A DNA stretch of 64,000 nt from Alkalihalophilus pseudofirmus OF4 (GTDB taxonomy: Bacteria; Bacillota; Bacilli; Bacillales; Bacillaceae_D): assembly GCF_000005825.2 (NCBI RefSeq), contig NC_013791.2:2666001-2730000 (forward strand). The letters run 5' to 3'. This document shows positions 17,725 through 26,043 of the stretch, piece by piece. The position numbers and the translations under genes were made by a program. Every line of letters begins with the position of its first letter. Positions within the stretch are counted from its first letter, which is position 1. Under the pieces are notes generated by a model. That model was not told where the DNA came from. It made no database searches and saw only the letters and a program-made list of their open reading frames with translations.

Positions 17725-18376
17725 TCACTTTCACTCCAGCTGAATAATTTTCCAGCCATCGGTCTAATTCATTCAAATCTTTTAATAGTAGAGTTTGATC
17801 TGAGCAATGACTTCTTAGGTCGTATTCTGCTACTAATCTACCTCCTACTAAGACAGTTGGCCGGTGCGGTAAATCTTCTAACGTACGTACGAATTTATTT
17901 AGGTTCACTAAATGATAAGGTATGGTAACAGATAGCCCGATCACCTCTGGCTTCCATTCAATCGCCGCACTAACAAGGGCATCAAGCGGCAAATTTGCTC
18001 CATACAATCGTGTCTTCCAGCCTTTTTGTTCGAATAAATGTGAAGTAAGTTTAAGGCCTATATCATGCTGTTCTTCTTCTATACAAAGAAACATAGCTTT
18101 TGGCTGCTCGTTCATATAACGTAAATTAGCTGTTCGTTTTGAGTGATACAATGAAAGAACAAAATCACAGGTTGATGTAGCTAAGTGTTCATCCGCTACG
18201 TTGATTTCGTTTTCTTCCCATAAGCGCCCGATCTCCCTCATTGATTCTGTAATTAATCCATTATAAAGCGGCAAGGAATGACCTTGTTGCTTTAATACCA
18301 TTTGAGAGATATTCCAAGCCTCTTTTTGATTACCTGAGAGCAGAGCTTTGACAAACAGATTTACTTCATTTTGCAT
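17711..18376 (-). CDS. Stand-alone cobalamin-binding sensor, CarH/LitR-like without HTH
   Basis: A 221-residue soluble protein with a helical cap domain (about 1-90) and a Rossmann-like B12-binding domain (about 92-210). The cap contains Trp53, nine residues, then Glu63-His64, the Wx9EH signature of the light-sensing adenosylcobalamin proteins CarH and LitR. The B12 domain carries E102-Q-H104-D-I-G107, the ExHxxG form of the lower-ligand motif, and LSVTIPYHLVNL and VLVGGRLV further on. CarH proteins have a MerR-type DNA-binding domain in front; here none exists, the protein beginning directly with the cap. It overlaps the STAS gene downstream. A photosensor or cobalamin sensor acting through protein contact is inferred; methyltransferase-type corrinoid proteins are the alternative. 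Confidence 0.82.
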   Translation of the reverse strand: MQNEVNLFVKALLSGNQKEAWNISQMVLKQQGHSLPLYNGLITESMREIGRLWEENEINVADEHLATSTCDFVLSLYHSKRTANLRYMNEQPKAMFLCIEEEQHDIGLKLTSHLFEQKGWKTRLYGANLPLDALVSAAIEWKPEVIGLSVTIPYHLVNLNKFVRTLEDLPHRPTVLVGGRLVAEYDLRSHCSDQTLLLKDLNELDRWLENYSAGVKVNDKY

Positions 18377-18539
18377 TCTACTTTCACCTCTCTTACTATA
18401 AATTAGAGAAAAAATACGTTCTGCTAATCGTTTAAAGGGTAGGCCTTTGCTAGATGTTTGAGACTAGTAGATTGCTATAAAAACGAGATTTCTTGTCCAT
18501 TCATCCTATTATGGCATACATTCAGGTAAAAAAGAAGTA

Positions 18540-18565
18540 CTACCCTTTTTCCAAACCTTTCAAAC
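18540..18565 (-). promoter_or_regulatory. Possible sigma-B promoter of the B12 sensor-STAS operon
   Basis: On the minus strand GTTTGA (18560-18565) and GGGTAG (18540-18545) are 14 bases apart, close to the sigma-B consensus GTTTAA-N12-14-GGGTAT with two mismatches. It lies about 165 bases before the B12 gene. Confidence 0.4.
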
Positions 18566-18571
18566 TTGCAT

Positions 18572-18597
18572 AAAAAAAAGACCCCCTATAGAGTCTT
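18572..18597 (-). terminator. Terminator of the yjaU-yjaV-membrane protein unit
   Basis: A 7-base stem (18578-18584 with 18591-18597) directly after the stop codon is followed on the minus strand by T8. Confidence 0.8.
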
Positions 18598-18804
18598 CTA
18601 AGACATCCGCTTATGAGCGGTCCATTTTCGGTAAAGAAACTCTGCTGCAAAGCCTAAGACTAACCCTCCTATAACACTTATTCCATCTGAGAAGCCAATT
18701 ACATTCGTTCCTATATAAAAAAATATCAAGGTGACCACACCAAAAATGATGATCCCGATTAACGATCGACTCCACTCCGATTTCTTCCATTCCGATTTAG
18801 CCAC
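18598..18804 (-). CDS. Small membrane protein with two transmembrane helices
   Basis: A 68-residue protein with basic ends and two hydrophobic helices (about 15-36, SLIGIIIFGVVTLIFFYIGT, and 41-58, GISVIGGLVLGFAAEFLY). GTG start with GGAAGTGA upstream, inside the end of the preceding gene, so it is translated from the same message. B. subtilis has the small gene yjzD in this neighbourhood, but I cannot establish that the two are homologous. Function unknown. Confidence 0.65.
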   Translation of the reverse strand: MAKSEWKKSEWSRSLIGIIIFGVVTLIFFYIGTNVIGFSDGISVIGGLVLGFAAEFLYRKWTAHKRMS

Positions 18805-18809
18805 TTACT

Positions 18810-19556
18810 TTAGTCACTTCCTTTTAAAAGATCAAGTTGTTTTTGCCATTGTTTCATATGTTCTTTGCACTTTGCAACTCCCGTCTCAATCTCCACCTCA
18901 GGCATATATCCGATCTCCTCTGCCTTTTCAATTGCAGCGGAGGATCGATTTTCTGTTTGATAAATTACCTTTTGATTAAGTTCATAATAGGTTGGCAAAT
19001 AAATGACCTCATTCTTTTTAGAGCTTTTAGCAGCTAATACTAATCCTTTTACGGCGTCTTTTATATACAATGAACTCTCATCAACATCTAGAAGCCCTTC
19101 GCAATGCCAAGGTCCATATAGATTAGGCAGCTCTACGATTTGATAAGCTGATATCAGCCTCATGTATGGTTTAATTTCAGCTTCAATATCAAACAGCTTC
19201 GGTTGATCGTTAATGGCAGTATAAATCGGGTAGATGAACGTACATCGATGTGAGAGATTATTCATCAATAAATTTAGGATTCTCTTTTCATCTTCAAGCG
19301 CTGTGCTTTCAAGGGGAGTCATATGAAAACAAACATCTATATCCTTCCATTTGTCTTTTTCAAGGTACTCTATCGCAGTTTTAAACAGATGAAAAAGCGC
19401 ATTCCTGCCTATTCTTAATTCCATCTCTTCTTGTTCTAACGCACGCTTCTCATCATGTTCATCTATGCCGATGACTTCAATTCCTTGTTCTAATAATTCA
19501 TTACAGAGATGAAAACCAGCAAACCCTAATGCTCCCGTTACACATACTTTTTTCAT
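18810..19556 (-). CDS. NAD-dependent epimerase/SDR-like protein (YjaV-like)
   Basis: A 248-residue protein opening with the nucleotide-binding motif GALGFAGFHL of extended short-chain dehydrogenases, then an acidic residue after the second strand (VIGIDEHDE) that would suit NAD. The classical YxxxK catalytic pair is not evident and the protein is shorter than true sugar epimerases (usually over 300), so it may bind a nucleotide without epimerase activity. LPNLYGPWHCEGLLDVD keeps the NxYGP stretch. Its position between a YjaU-like hydrolase and the comZ/med region matches B. subtilis yjaV. Confidence 0.7.
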   Translation of the reverse strand: MKKVCVTGALGFAGFHLCNELLEQGIEVIGIDEHDEKRALEQEEMELRIGRNALFHLFKTAIEYLEKDKWKDIDVCFHMTPLESTALEDEKRILNLLMNNLSHRCTFIYPIYTAINDQPKLFDIEAEIKPYMRLISAYQIVELPNLYGPWHCEGLLDVDESSLYIKDAVKGLVLAAKSSKKNEVIYLPTYYELNQKVIYQTENRSSAAIEKAEEIGYMPEVEIETGVAKCKEHMKQWQKQLDLLKGSD

Positions 19557-19585
19557 CCAACCCCTCCTTATCCGATTTATCCCCG

Positions 19586-20332
19586 CTACAAGTTGGTTTC
19601 ATGCTTCTTAAAAAATCGACAAGCAGGGTCTATATAAGATGAAAAGGTCTTCCCTCCCCCATGTAAGCTAAGGGTTACCTGCATTTCTTTATCTTGAGCT
19701 TCTAGAGTGAAGGGCCTGCTATGTTGATCAAAAGGAAAACGCTTGTGCAGGACATCATGAATAATATGGATAGGCGGATATTGAGTTGTTCTATTAAATT
19801 CATTTTGATCTAGAGATAAGGAAAGAGCTGCCGCGTCTTCTTCCATACTATGTGCTTGTGCAAATTCCCTAATAAATCGTTTATAATATAATTTATTATG
19901 TTCTTCTTGTTTAGCAAAAGCAAGAAGATCAAGACAAGGATTAATATATAATACAGACCTTATTAATTCAGGCCTTCTTTTAATAATGGATTGTGAGACT
20001 AAGGCTCCGCTTCCCTCTGCAATAAGGTGAATTTTCTTATTTAATAAAGCCCTTTTATATACAAGATGGTATAACTGTTCACTGTAATCCACAGCGCGCT
20101 TGCTCCCCCAATGCCTACCAAATAGCTCGGAAGTAAAGATGGTATAGCCTTTTTTTATTAAAGCCTGTATAAAAAGGAACCTCTCAGGATGTTGGTGCCA
20201 TATACTTGATGATTCTTCAACGCTCTTTGGGTGATCTCCTATTATAAATACAGCAAACCCATTGGGCTGCCGAGGAAAAAAGAGGAGGTTCCACTGATTT
20301 TCAATTTTAAAGAATGTCTCATCTACTGACAT
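19586..20332 (-). CDS. Alpha/beta-hydrolase-like protein (YjaU-like)
   Basis: A 248-residue cytoplasmic protein. The stretch IHLIAEGSGALVSQSII has the form of a nucleophile elbow (GxSxG: EGSGA with a preceding Ala in place of the first Gly). NGFAVFIIGDHP marks the first strand and loop. A late His is present (HGGGKTF, and a C-terminal HET). The weak elbow makes catalysis uncertain. AGGGAGGGGAGAGG precedes the ATG. Position between yjzC and the YjaV-like gene, and the pairing of the two, match B. subtilis yjaU-yjaV. Their substrates are unknown to me. Confidence 0.65.
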   Translation of the reverse strand: MSVDETFFKIENQWNLLFFPRQPNGFAVFIIGDHPKSVEESSSIWHQHPERFLFIQALIKKGYTIFTSELFGRHWGSKRAVDYSEQLYHLVYKRALLNKKIHLIAEGSGALVSQSIIKRRPELIRSVLYINPCLDLLAFAKQEEHNKLYYKRFIREFAQAHSMEEDAAALSLSLDQNEFNRTTQYPPIHIIHDVLHKRFPFDQHSRPFTLEAQDKEMQVTLSLHGGGKTFSSYIDPACRFFKKHETNL

Positions 20333-20430
20333 TTTTCGCCTCTCCCCTCCCTAATCATATGATCTAAACACTTTTAAATAAGTGTTCATTACTTATTACC
20401 CTATGCATATGTTAGGAAAAACGGAATGAG

Positions 20431-20688
20431 TCAAATGAGGATATTCTTTTTCAAAAAAAGCAGCAAGCACGAATTCACATCATGCTTGCTGCTTTTTGTA
20501 ACTTTTTCTAATGGTTTCCTTTTTTGAGTCCATTTGCGGTTATGGTTTGAATTTTCCGGGAATGTGTCTCCCGCTTTAAGCTTTACGGATTTAGGGTTCT
20601 GTACCATACTCCCTGTTTCACCAATTTCAACATAAATCCCGTTATTCGGTGCTTTTTGACCGTGATCAAATTGTCTATTCTGCCCCAT
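20431..20688 (-). CDS. yjzC: YjzC family protein, with a C-terminal extension
   Basis: The first 59 residues (GQNRQFDHGQKAPNNG, IYVEIGETGSM, NHNRKWTQKRKP) match the short YjzC protein of bacilli, a small basic protein of unknown function. In B. subtilis the protein ends at KRKP. Here the next codon (20509-20511) is TTA instead of a stop and the frame runs on for 26 more residues, through the gene's own terminator hairpin, to a TGA at 20431. The extension is translated from the two arms of the stem. A single TAA to TTA change would explain it. The ATG at 20688 is chosen (AGGAGGG 7 bases upstream); another ATG lies one codon earlier. Next to argF, as in B. subtilis. Confidence 0.85.
   Translation of the reverse strand: MGQNRQFDHGQKAPNNGIYVEIGETGSMVQNPKSVKLKAGDTFPENSNHNRKWTQKRKPLEKVTKSSKHDVNSCLLLFLKKNILI
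20453..20498. terminator. Terminator hairpin inside the yjzC reading frame
   Basis: A long stem (AAAAAGCAGCAAGCA arm and its complement, 13-base loop) with flanking A/T runs in both directions. It would end the yjzC message before the present TGA stop. Confidence 0.88.
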
Positions 20689-20752
20689 CATGATCCCTCC
20701 TTTAGGTTTAGAATTTCCATATTGAGAAGAATCATGAGCCTAGAACAATATT

Positions 20753-21709
20753 TTATGAAAGCAGGGAGGCTAAAATTGCTTTTTGAGCATGCAGTCTATT
20801 TTCTGCCTGATCATAAATAACAGAATTCCCGCCATCAATTACTTCACTAGTCACTTCTTCACCGCGATGCGCCGGCAGACAATGAAGAAATAAATAATCT
20901 GGTTTTGCATAAGCTGCTAACGCCTCGTTCACTTGAAAAGGAGTAAATACTTCCATTCTTGCCGCTTGCTCAGCTTCATACCCCATGCTCGCCCATACAT
21001 CTGTGTAAATCACATCAGCATCATTAACAGCATAAGCAGGGTCATTGGACTGTGATAAGATGGCTCCAGTTTCTTTAGCTGCTTCAACAGCTTGATTAAA
21101 AATGTCTTGATTGACCTCATATCCTTCAGGCGTTGCAATAGCTACATCCATCCCCGCTTTTGCACCGGCTGCCAAAAGAGAATGGGCCACATTATTCCCG
21201 TCTCCAACATAGGCCATCTTTATTTTCCCTTGATTTGGTTTATGCTCTTTAATAGTTAAAAGATCTGCAAGCGCCTGGCATGGATGAAACGCATCAGTCA
21301 GCGCATTGATTACCGGAACATCTGCATGAGCTGCTAGTTCTTCGACCATTTCATGGGAGTTTGTGCGAATCATGATCGCATCTACATAGCGTGACAAAAC
21401 TTTAGCTGTATCCATGATCGGTTCACCACGGCCAATCTGAAGATCTTTTGGGCTCAAAAACAACGCATGCCCCCCTAATTGAGTCATTCCTACTTCAAAT
21501 GATACCCTTGTTCTTGTAGAAGAATTCTCAAAGATCATTCCTAACGATTTACCGTTAAGTAATGGCTGAATCGATTTTTCTTTCGCCTCAGCTTTAAGCA
21601 GCATAGCTGTTTTTAGTAACTGATTGACTTCTTCTGGAGTATAATCCAATAACGTAAGAAAATCTCTTCCTTTGATTGATGTCTTGCTCTCTATTGTTTG
21701 GTTGCTCAC
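20753..21709 (-). CDS. argF: Ornithine carbamoyltransferase (ArgF)
   Basis: Joins carbamoyl phosphate to ornithine to give citrulline, the sixth step of arginine synthesis. Carbamoyl-phosphate motif SSTRTRVSFE, ornithine-side HPCQALADL and the catalytic HCLPAHRGEEV are all present. The GTG at 21709 (product begins MSNQTIESK) is preferred, AAGG being 10 bases upstream; GTG at 21718 and TTG at 21715 are alternatives. Length about 318, normal. It is the last gene of the arg-car operon, only 24 bases after carB, and receives carbamoyl phosphate made by the neighbouring CarAB enzyme. Confidence 0.96.
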   Translation of the reverse strand: MSNQTIESKTSIKGRDFLTLLDYTPEEVNQLLKTAMLLKAEAKEKSIQPLLNGKSLGMIFENSSTRTRVSFEVGMTQLGGHALFLSPKDLQIGRGEPIMDTAKVLSRYVDAIMIRTNSHEMVEELAAHADVPVINALTDAFHPCQALADLLTIKEHKPNQGKIKMAYVGDGNNVAHSLLAAGAKAGMDVAIATPEGYEVNQDIFNQAVEAAKETGAILSQSNDPAYAVNDADVIYTDVWASMGYEAEQAARMEVFTPFQVNEALAAYAKPDYLFLHCLPAHRGEEVTSEVIDGGNSVIYDQAENRLHAQKAILASLLS

Positions 21710-21733
21710 ATCCAACACACCTTCACATGATTA

Positions 21734-24700
21734 TTATACTAATTCCTTCGTTCTCATTCTCCATTCTTGAATCGACAGTAAATGATCGCAACAAGGTTTA
21801 TTTCCTTTTAAAAGCGCTTCTAACGTCGTTAATTCTGTTATTACATTTACACGCTGCTTCAATGCTTCGATTCGTTTATCCATTCCTGTTTTAAATCCTG
21901 GCTTAGGCAGGCTGATTAGAAGAGCTGCCCCGTCAGATTGTATCCATTCACTAAATCCCTCTTCTTCGATCGTGAACCCTTCTGCTGCTAATTGTTGCTT
22001 GTAGCGGTCAAGCTCACTGCTATACATCTCATCGATCTCAATAAAAACAGAACGGTTTACTGTGTTCGATACTGAATTTCCCATATCCAATGCTTCAAAT
22101 GTCTTCTTAAATGCCTCATTTAAATCTGAACTAATGCTGATTAATTCACCGGTTGACTTCATTTCGGCTTCAAGAATAGGGTCAACTCCTGAGAGCTTTT
22201 GATAAGAAAACACCGGTGCTTTTACTGTATAAAAGCCTGGAATCTCTCCATAACCATTATGTGAGGTAACCTCAGCTAAGGATTTACCTAATAAGAGATG
22301 AATTGTATATTCAATTAAATTTTCACCATTGATTTTGCTTAAAATAGGAACCGTTCTTGATGCTCTCGGATTAATCTCGATCACATAAAGACTTTCCTCA
22401 AACAAAACAAACTGAACATTAAATATGCCTCTAAGGTCCATTCCTTTTGCCATCTTACTCGTGTAAGTTAAGATTAATTCTTTGACTTCATCAGACACAG
22501 AATAAGATGGTGTGACAGCTATACTATCACCTGAGTGCACTCCTGCTTTTTCGATTTGTTCAAATAAGCCTGCAATATAGATATCGTTTCCGTCTGTTAA
22601 AACGTCTACCTCTAGCTCCACTCCAGGATAATACGCATCAATTAACAGCGGGTAAGTTAGATCATATTGTTTTGAGTCTAGAACCTCTTTTAGCTCTTGT
22701 TTTGACGTAGCAATCATCATGCCCTGACCGCCAATAACATACGACGGTCTAACTAAAACAGGGTATCCAATCTCGCTTGCTTTCTCAATCGCATCTGCTT
22801 TGTGCTCTGCCGTCACGCCAGGAATGTGAGGGACATTTACCTGATTCATAAACTCATAAAATTTCCCTCTGTCTTCAAGTTGATCAATCGTTTCTGTTTT
22901 CGTCCCATAAATGTGAATACCCGCTTCTTCTAAACCTTCAACTAATGAGATCGCGGTCTGCCCTCCAAGCCCGACTACCACTCCTTCAGGCTCTTCGATG
23001 TCAATTATATTGAGCACATCTTCTACTGTAAGCGGCTCAAAATATAAGCGGTCAGCTGTGGCATAATCGGTGCTGACAGTCTCTGGATTATTATTAATAA
23101 TAATCGCTTCATACCCTAATTGATGCAGACTTTTTGCCCCGTGAACCGAACAATAATCAAATTCAATCCCTTGACCAATACGGATAGGTCCAGAACCAAG
23201 AATGATGATTTTCTTTTTATCCTGTGTGACCTCTACGTCTCCTTCACCGCTCCAGCTAGAGTAATAATAAGAGGTAGAAGCCGTAAATTCTCCAGCACAT
23301 GTATCAACCATTTTATAAGCAGGAGTGACGCCCAACCCTTTTCTTTTTTGACGAATAGCAAGCTCAGATACTCCCCATTGTTTTGCGAGCCACTGATCTT
23401 GGAATCCATTCACTTTATAAACATGCATCTTCTCCTTTGTTACAGCTTCGAGCGTTTGTTTTGAAATGTCTTTTTCTATATCCACGAGATGGAGAAAAGC
23501 CCGTAAGAAGAAGTGGTTAATTTGTGTTTCATGATGAATTTCTTCGACTGTAATCCCTTTTCTAAGTAAGTCCATAATGGCAAAAAAGCGGCGATCGTCG
23601 GCTTTCTTAACTATTTGCCATAACTCTTGATCATTCAAAGATTTCAAGCTTGGCAAACTAAGCCCTTCTACTTTAATTTCAAGCGACCTAACAGCTTTTT
23701 GAATACCCGCTTCAAGGTTTCTCTCGATTGCCATAACTTCACCCGTGGCCTTCATCTGCGTACCAAGCTGGCGCTCTGCTTGAGTCAGCTTATCAAACGG
23801 CCAGCGCGGAAACTTGACAACTACATAATCGAGAGCGGGTTCAAAACTTGCATACGTATGTCCAGTTACTGGGTTGATTAGTTCATGCAGCTGATAACCA
23901 ATGCTTAACTTCGCTGCCATTCTTGCAATCGGATAACCGGTTGCCTTAGAAGCCAAAGCAGACGAACGGCTGACACGAGGGTTCACTTCAATTAAGTAGT
24001 ATCTTTTACTATACGGATCGAGGGCAAATTGAATGTTACATCCTCCGACAATCCCAAGCGCACGAATGATTTTCACAGATACAGAACGCAGCATTTGATA
24101 TTCAACATCCGTTAAGGTCTGTGAGGGTGCCACTACCATTGAGTCACCCGTGTGAATCCCAACAGGATCGATATTTTCCATATTACAGATTGTAATGCAC
24201 GTATCATTTTCATCTCGCATGACTTCATATTCAATTTCTTTAAAGCCAGCAATGCTTTTCTCTACTAAGCATTGATTAATCGGGCTAAGAGCGAGCCCTC
24301 CTTTAATAATGCGCAGAAGTTCAGCCTCGTTTTCTGCAATTCCGCCTCCTGCTCCCCCAAGGGTATAGGCTGGTCTTACAATAATTGGGTAGCCTACGCT
24401 TTCGGCGAATTGAAGCGCGCCATCAACAGTCGTTACAATGTCACTTTCTGGGACTGGTTCGTTTAATTCATGCATTAATGCACGAAACTCTTCTCGGTCT
24501 TCTCCTTTTTTGATCGATTCAATTGGAGTTCCAAGTAATTCAACGTCTAGCTCTTCTAAGATCCCTTTATCATGAAGAGCTAAAGCTAAATTCAGCCCCG
24601 TTTGACCTCCTAGTGTGGCTAAAATCCCATCAGGCTTTTCTTTTTGTATAATCTTTTTAATACTTTCAACCGTCAACGGCTCAAAATAGACGACATCTGC

Positions 24701-24880
24701 ACACGCTTCATCAGTCATAACTGTTGCTGGATTATTATTAACTAGGATTACTTTTATTCCTTCTTCTTTTAATGCAAGGCATGCTTGTGTACCTGCATAA
24801 TCAAACTCTGCTGCCTGGCCGATCACAATTGGACCAGAACCAATAACGAGCACAGATTGTATCTGTTCTTGTTTAGGCAT
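21734..24880 (-). CDS. carB: Carbamoyl-phosphate synthase large chain, arginine-linked (CarB)
   Basis: Makes carbamoyl phosphate from bicarbonate, ATP and the ammonia delivered by CarA. Two homologous ATP-grasp halves are visible, each opening with an IGSGPI motif (VIGSGPIVIGQAAEFDYAG near residue 10 and IILGSGPIRIGQGIEFDYC near 560). A shortened C-terminal regulatory domain ends the protein. The ATG at 24880 starts within the carA stop (ATGCCTAA), giving an 8-base overlap and translational coupling; a frame extending to 24946 lies inside carA. 1048 residues. Location among arg genes says this is the arginine-specific copy, distinct from the pyrimidine one (pyrAB), which would be elsewhere. 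Confidence 0.96.
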   Translation of the reverse strand: MPKQEQIQSVLVIGSGPIVIGQAAEFDYAGTQACLALKEEGIKVILVNNNPATVMTDEACADVVYFEPLTVESIKKIIQKEKPDGILATLGGQTGLNLALALHDKGILEELDVELLGTPIESIKKGEDREEFRALMHELNEPVPESDIVTTVDGALQFAESVGYPIIVRPAYTLGGAGGGIAENEAELLRIIKGGLALSPINQCLVEKSIAGFKEIEYEVMRDENDTCITICNMENIDPVGIHTGDSMVVAPSQTLTDVEYQMLRSVSVKIIRALGIVGGCNIQFALDPYSKRYYLIEVNPRVSRSSALASKATGYPIARMAAKLSIGYQLHELINPVTGHTYASFEPALDYVVVKFPRWPFDKLTQAERQLGTQMKATGEVMAIERNLEAGIQKAVRSLEIKVEGLSLPSLKSLNDQELWQIVKKADDRRFFAIMDLLRKGITVEEIHHETQINHFFLRAFLHLVDIEKDISKQTLEAVTKEKMHVYKVNGFQDQWLAKQWGVSELAIRQKRKGLGVTPAYKMVDTCAGEFTASTSYYYSSWSGEGDVEVTQDKKKIIILGSGPIRIGQGIEFDYCSVHGAKSLHQLGYEAIIINNNPETVSTDYATADRLYFEPLTVEDVLNIIDIEEPEGVVVGLGGQTAISLVEGLEEAGIHIYGTKTETIDQLEDRGKFYEFMNQVNVPHIPGVTAEHKADAIEKASEIGYPVLVRPSYVIGGQGMMIATSKQELKEVLDSKQYDLTYPLLIDAYYPGVELEVDVLTDGNDIYIAGLFEQIEKAGVHSGDSIAVTPSYSVSDEVKELILTYTSKMAKGMDLRGIFNVQFVLFEESLYVIEINPRASRTVPILSKINGENLIEYTIHLLLGKSLAEVTSHNGYGEIPGFYTVKAPVFSYQKLSGVDPILEAEMKSTGELISISSDLNEAFKKTFEALDMGNSVSNTVNRSVFIEIDEMYSSELDRYKQQLAAEGFTIEEEGFSEWIQSDGAALLISLPKPGFKTGMDKRIEALKQRVNVITELTTLEALLKGNKPCCDHLLSIQEWRMRTKELV

Positions 24881-25952
24881 ACGTCTTCTCTCTCCCTTTC
24901 TTATGAACCATCTGCATAAAATCATTGAAATAATGAGCACTATCACTTGGGCCCGGATGAGCCTCTGGATGAAATTGAAGGGTCATAACGGCCCATTCAT
25001 TATGGATTAACCCTTCAATTGATGAATCATTTATATTCATGAATTTCGGACTGAAACCTGTCTGAATTAAGGAATCTTCCTTTACTACGTAGCTATGATT
25101 TTGCGATGTCATGTACACTTTATTTGTCATGCAGTCAATCACCGGCTGATTTGCTCCCCGATGACCAAAACGCAGCTTCTCTGTGTCAGCACCAAATGCC
25201 AGCGCAAGCAGCTGATGGCCTAAGCAGATTCCCATGGTAGGAAATGTCATAGCCAGCTTTTTTATAGAAGGCAGCAAATGGACTAAACGTTTTGGATTAC
25301 CAGGCCCGTTAGATAACATTACTCCATCAGGCTTAAGTGCTTCCACCTCTTCAAACGTTGAGTGAAAAGGCATAATCGTCACTTTACAATCAAGATCAAG
25401 AAGGTGATCAATAATTGATTTTTTATACCCATAATCCATCACAACAATATGGGTATCACCGCTTCCTAGCTGCCTTGGTTTGGTGACAGATACGTCCGCA
25501 ACGACATCTTGATCAGCTAAATTAGGGATTAATTCGAAATCAACCTCTTTTAAGTCAGTTGTTAAGATCGCCCTCATATCACCTTTTTCACGAATACGTT
25601 TTACAATCGCCCGTGTGTCCACCCCCGTTAAGAGCGGGATTCCTGCTTTGGCGCAGCTTGTGGTAAGGTTATCTTTGGAATCATAGTGATACCCCTCATC
25701 ACTAAGCTTGTGAACAATGAGGGCAGCTGCCTGAGAGCTTCTGCTTTCATTATCCACAGCATTCACACCATAATTTCCTATTAACGGATACGTAAACACG
25801 ACCATTTGCCCTTTAAATGACGGATCAGTCATCACTTCCTGATACCCCGTCATCCCTGTAAAAAAGACGATTTCTCCATGTACATGCTTTTGATCTCTTG
25901 TAAGCTCTCCTTCAAAAATTTCCCCGGTTTCAAGTACAATGTAGCCTTTCAT
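24873..25952 (-). CDS. carA: Carbamoyl-phosphate synthase small chain (CarA)
   Basis: Glutamine amidotransferase subunit that releases ammonia for CarB. N-terminal CPSase small-chain domain (ETGEIFEGE, FTGMTGYQEVMTDPSFKGQ), then a class I glutaminase with the nucleophile Cys in MGICLGHQLLALA and the His/Glu pair in QFHPEAHPGP. The ATG at 25952 has GGAGGG 8 bases upstream; the frame opens one TTG earlier. 359 residues. Its last codons overlap the start of carB. A likely AhrC box and room for an internal promoter lie in the 91-base gap after argD. Confidence 0.96.
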   Translation of the reverse strand: MKGYIVLETGEIFEGELTRDQKHVHGEIVFFTGMTGYQEVMTDPSFKGQMVVFTYPLIGNYGVNAVDNESRSSQAAALIVHKLSDEGYHYDSKDNLTTSCAKAGIPLLTGVDTRAIVKRIREKGDMRAILTTDLKEVDFELIPNLADQDVVADVSVTKPRQLGSGDTHIVVMDYGYKKSIIDHLLDLDCKVTIMPFHSTFEEVEALKPDGVMLSNGPGNPKRLVHLLPSIKKLAMTFPTMGICLGHQLLALAFGADTEKLRFGHRGANQPVIDCMTNKVYMTSQNHSYVVKEDSLIQTGFSPKFMNINDSSIEGLIHNEWAVMTLQFHPEAHPGPSDSAHYFNDFMQMVHKKGREKTYA

Positions 25953-25993
25953 CAACTAATCCCTCCACATCCATCGAATGAATATTCTTTATA

Positions 25994-26008
25994 TAGTATT
26001 TTTATACA
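25994..26008 (-). promoter_or_regulatory. Possible ARG box (AhrC/ArgR) before carA
   Basis: The minus-strand sequence TGTATAAAAATACTA fits the half-palindrome TGnATwwwwATnCA with one mismatch. It suggests separate arginine control of carAB within the operon. Confidence 0.4.
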
Positions 26009-26043
26009 TTCTTTTTCTAAAAAAAGAGCATTACGCAGCTTAC

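Noticed and set aside
18431-18446. GTTTAA followed directly by GGGTAG on the plus strand, looking like sigma-B promoter halves
   Set aside because: There is only one base between the two halves instead of 12-14, and no plus-strand gene follows.
24881-24946. Longer N-terminus of CarB
   Set aside because: The extra 22 residues are read from the carA coding sequence in another frame; the ATG at 24880 matches the family start and has a GGGAGAG site upstream.
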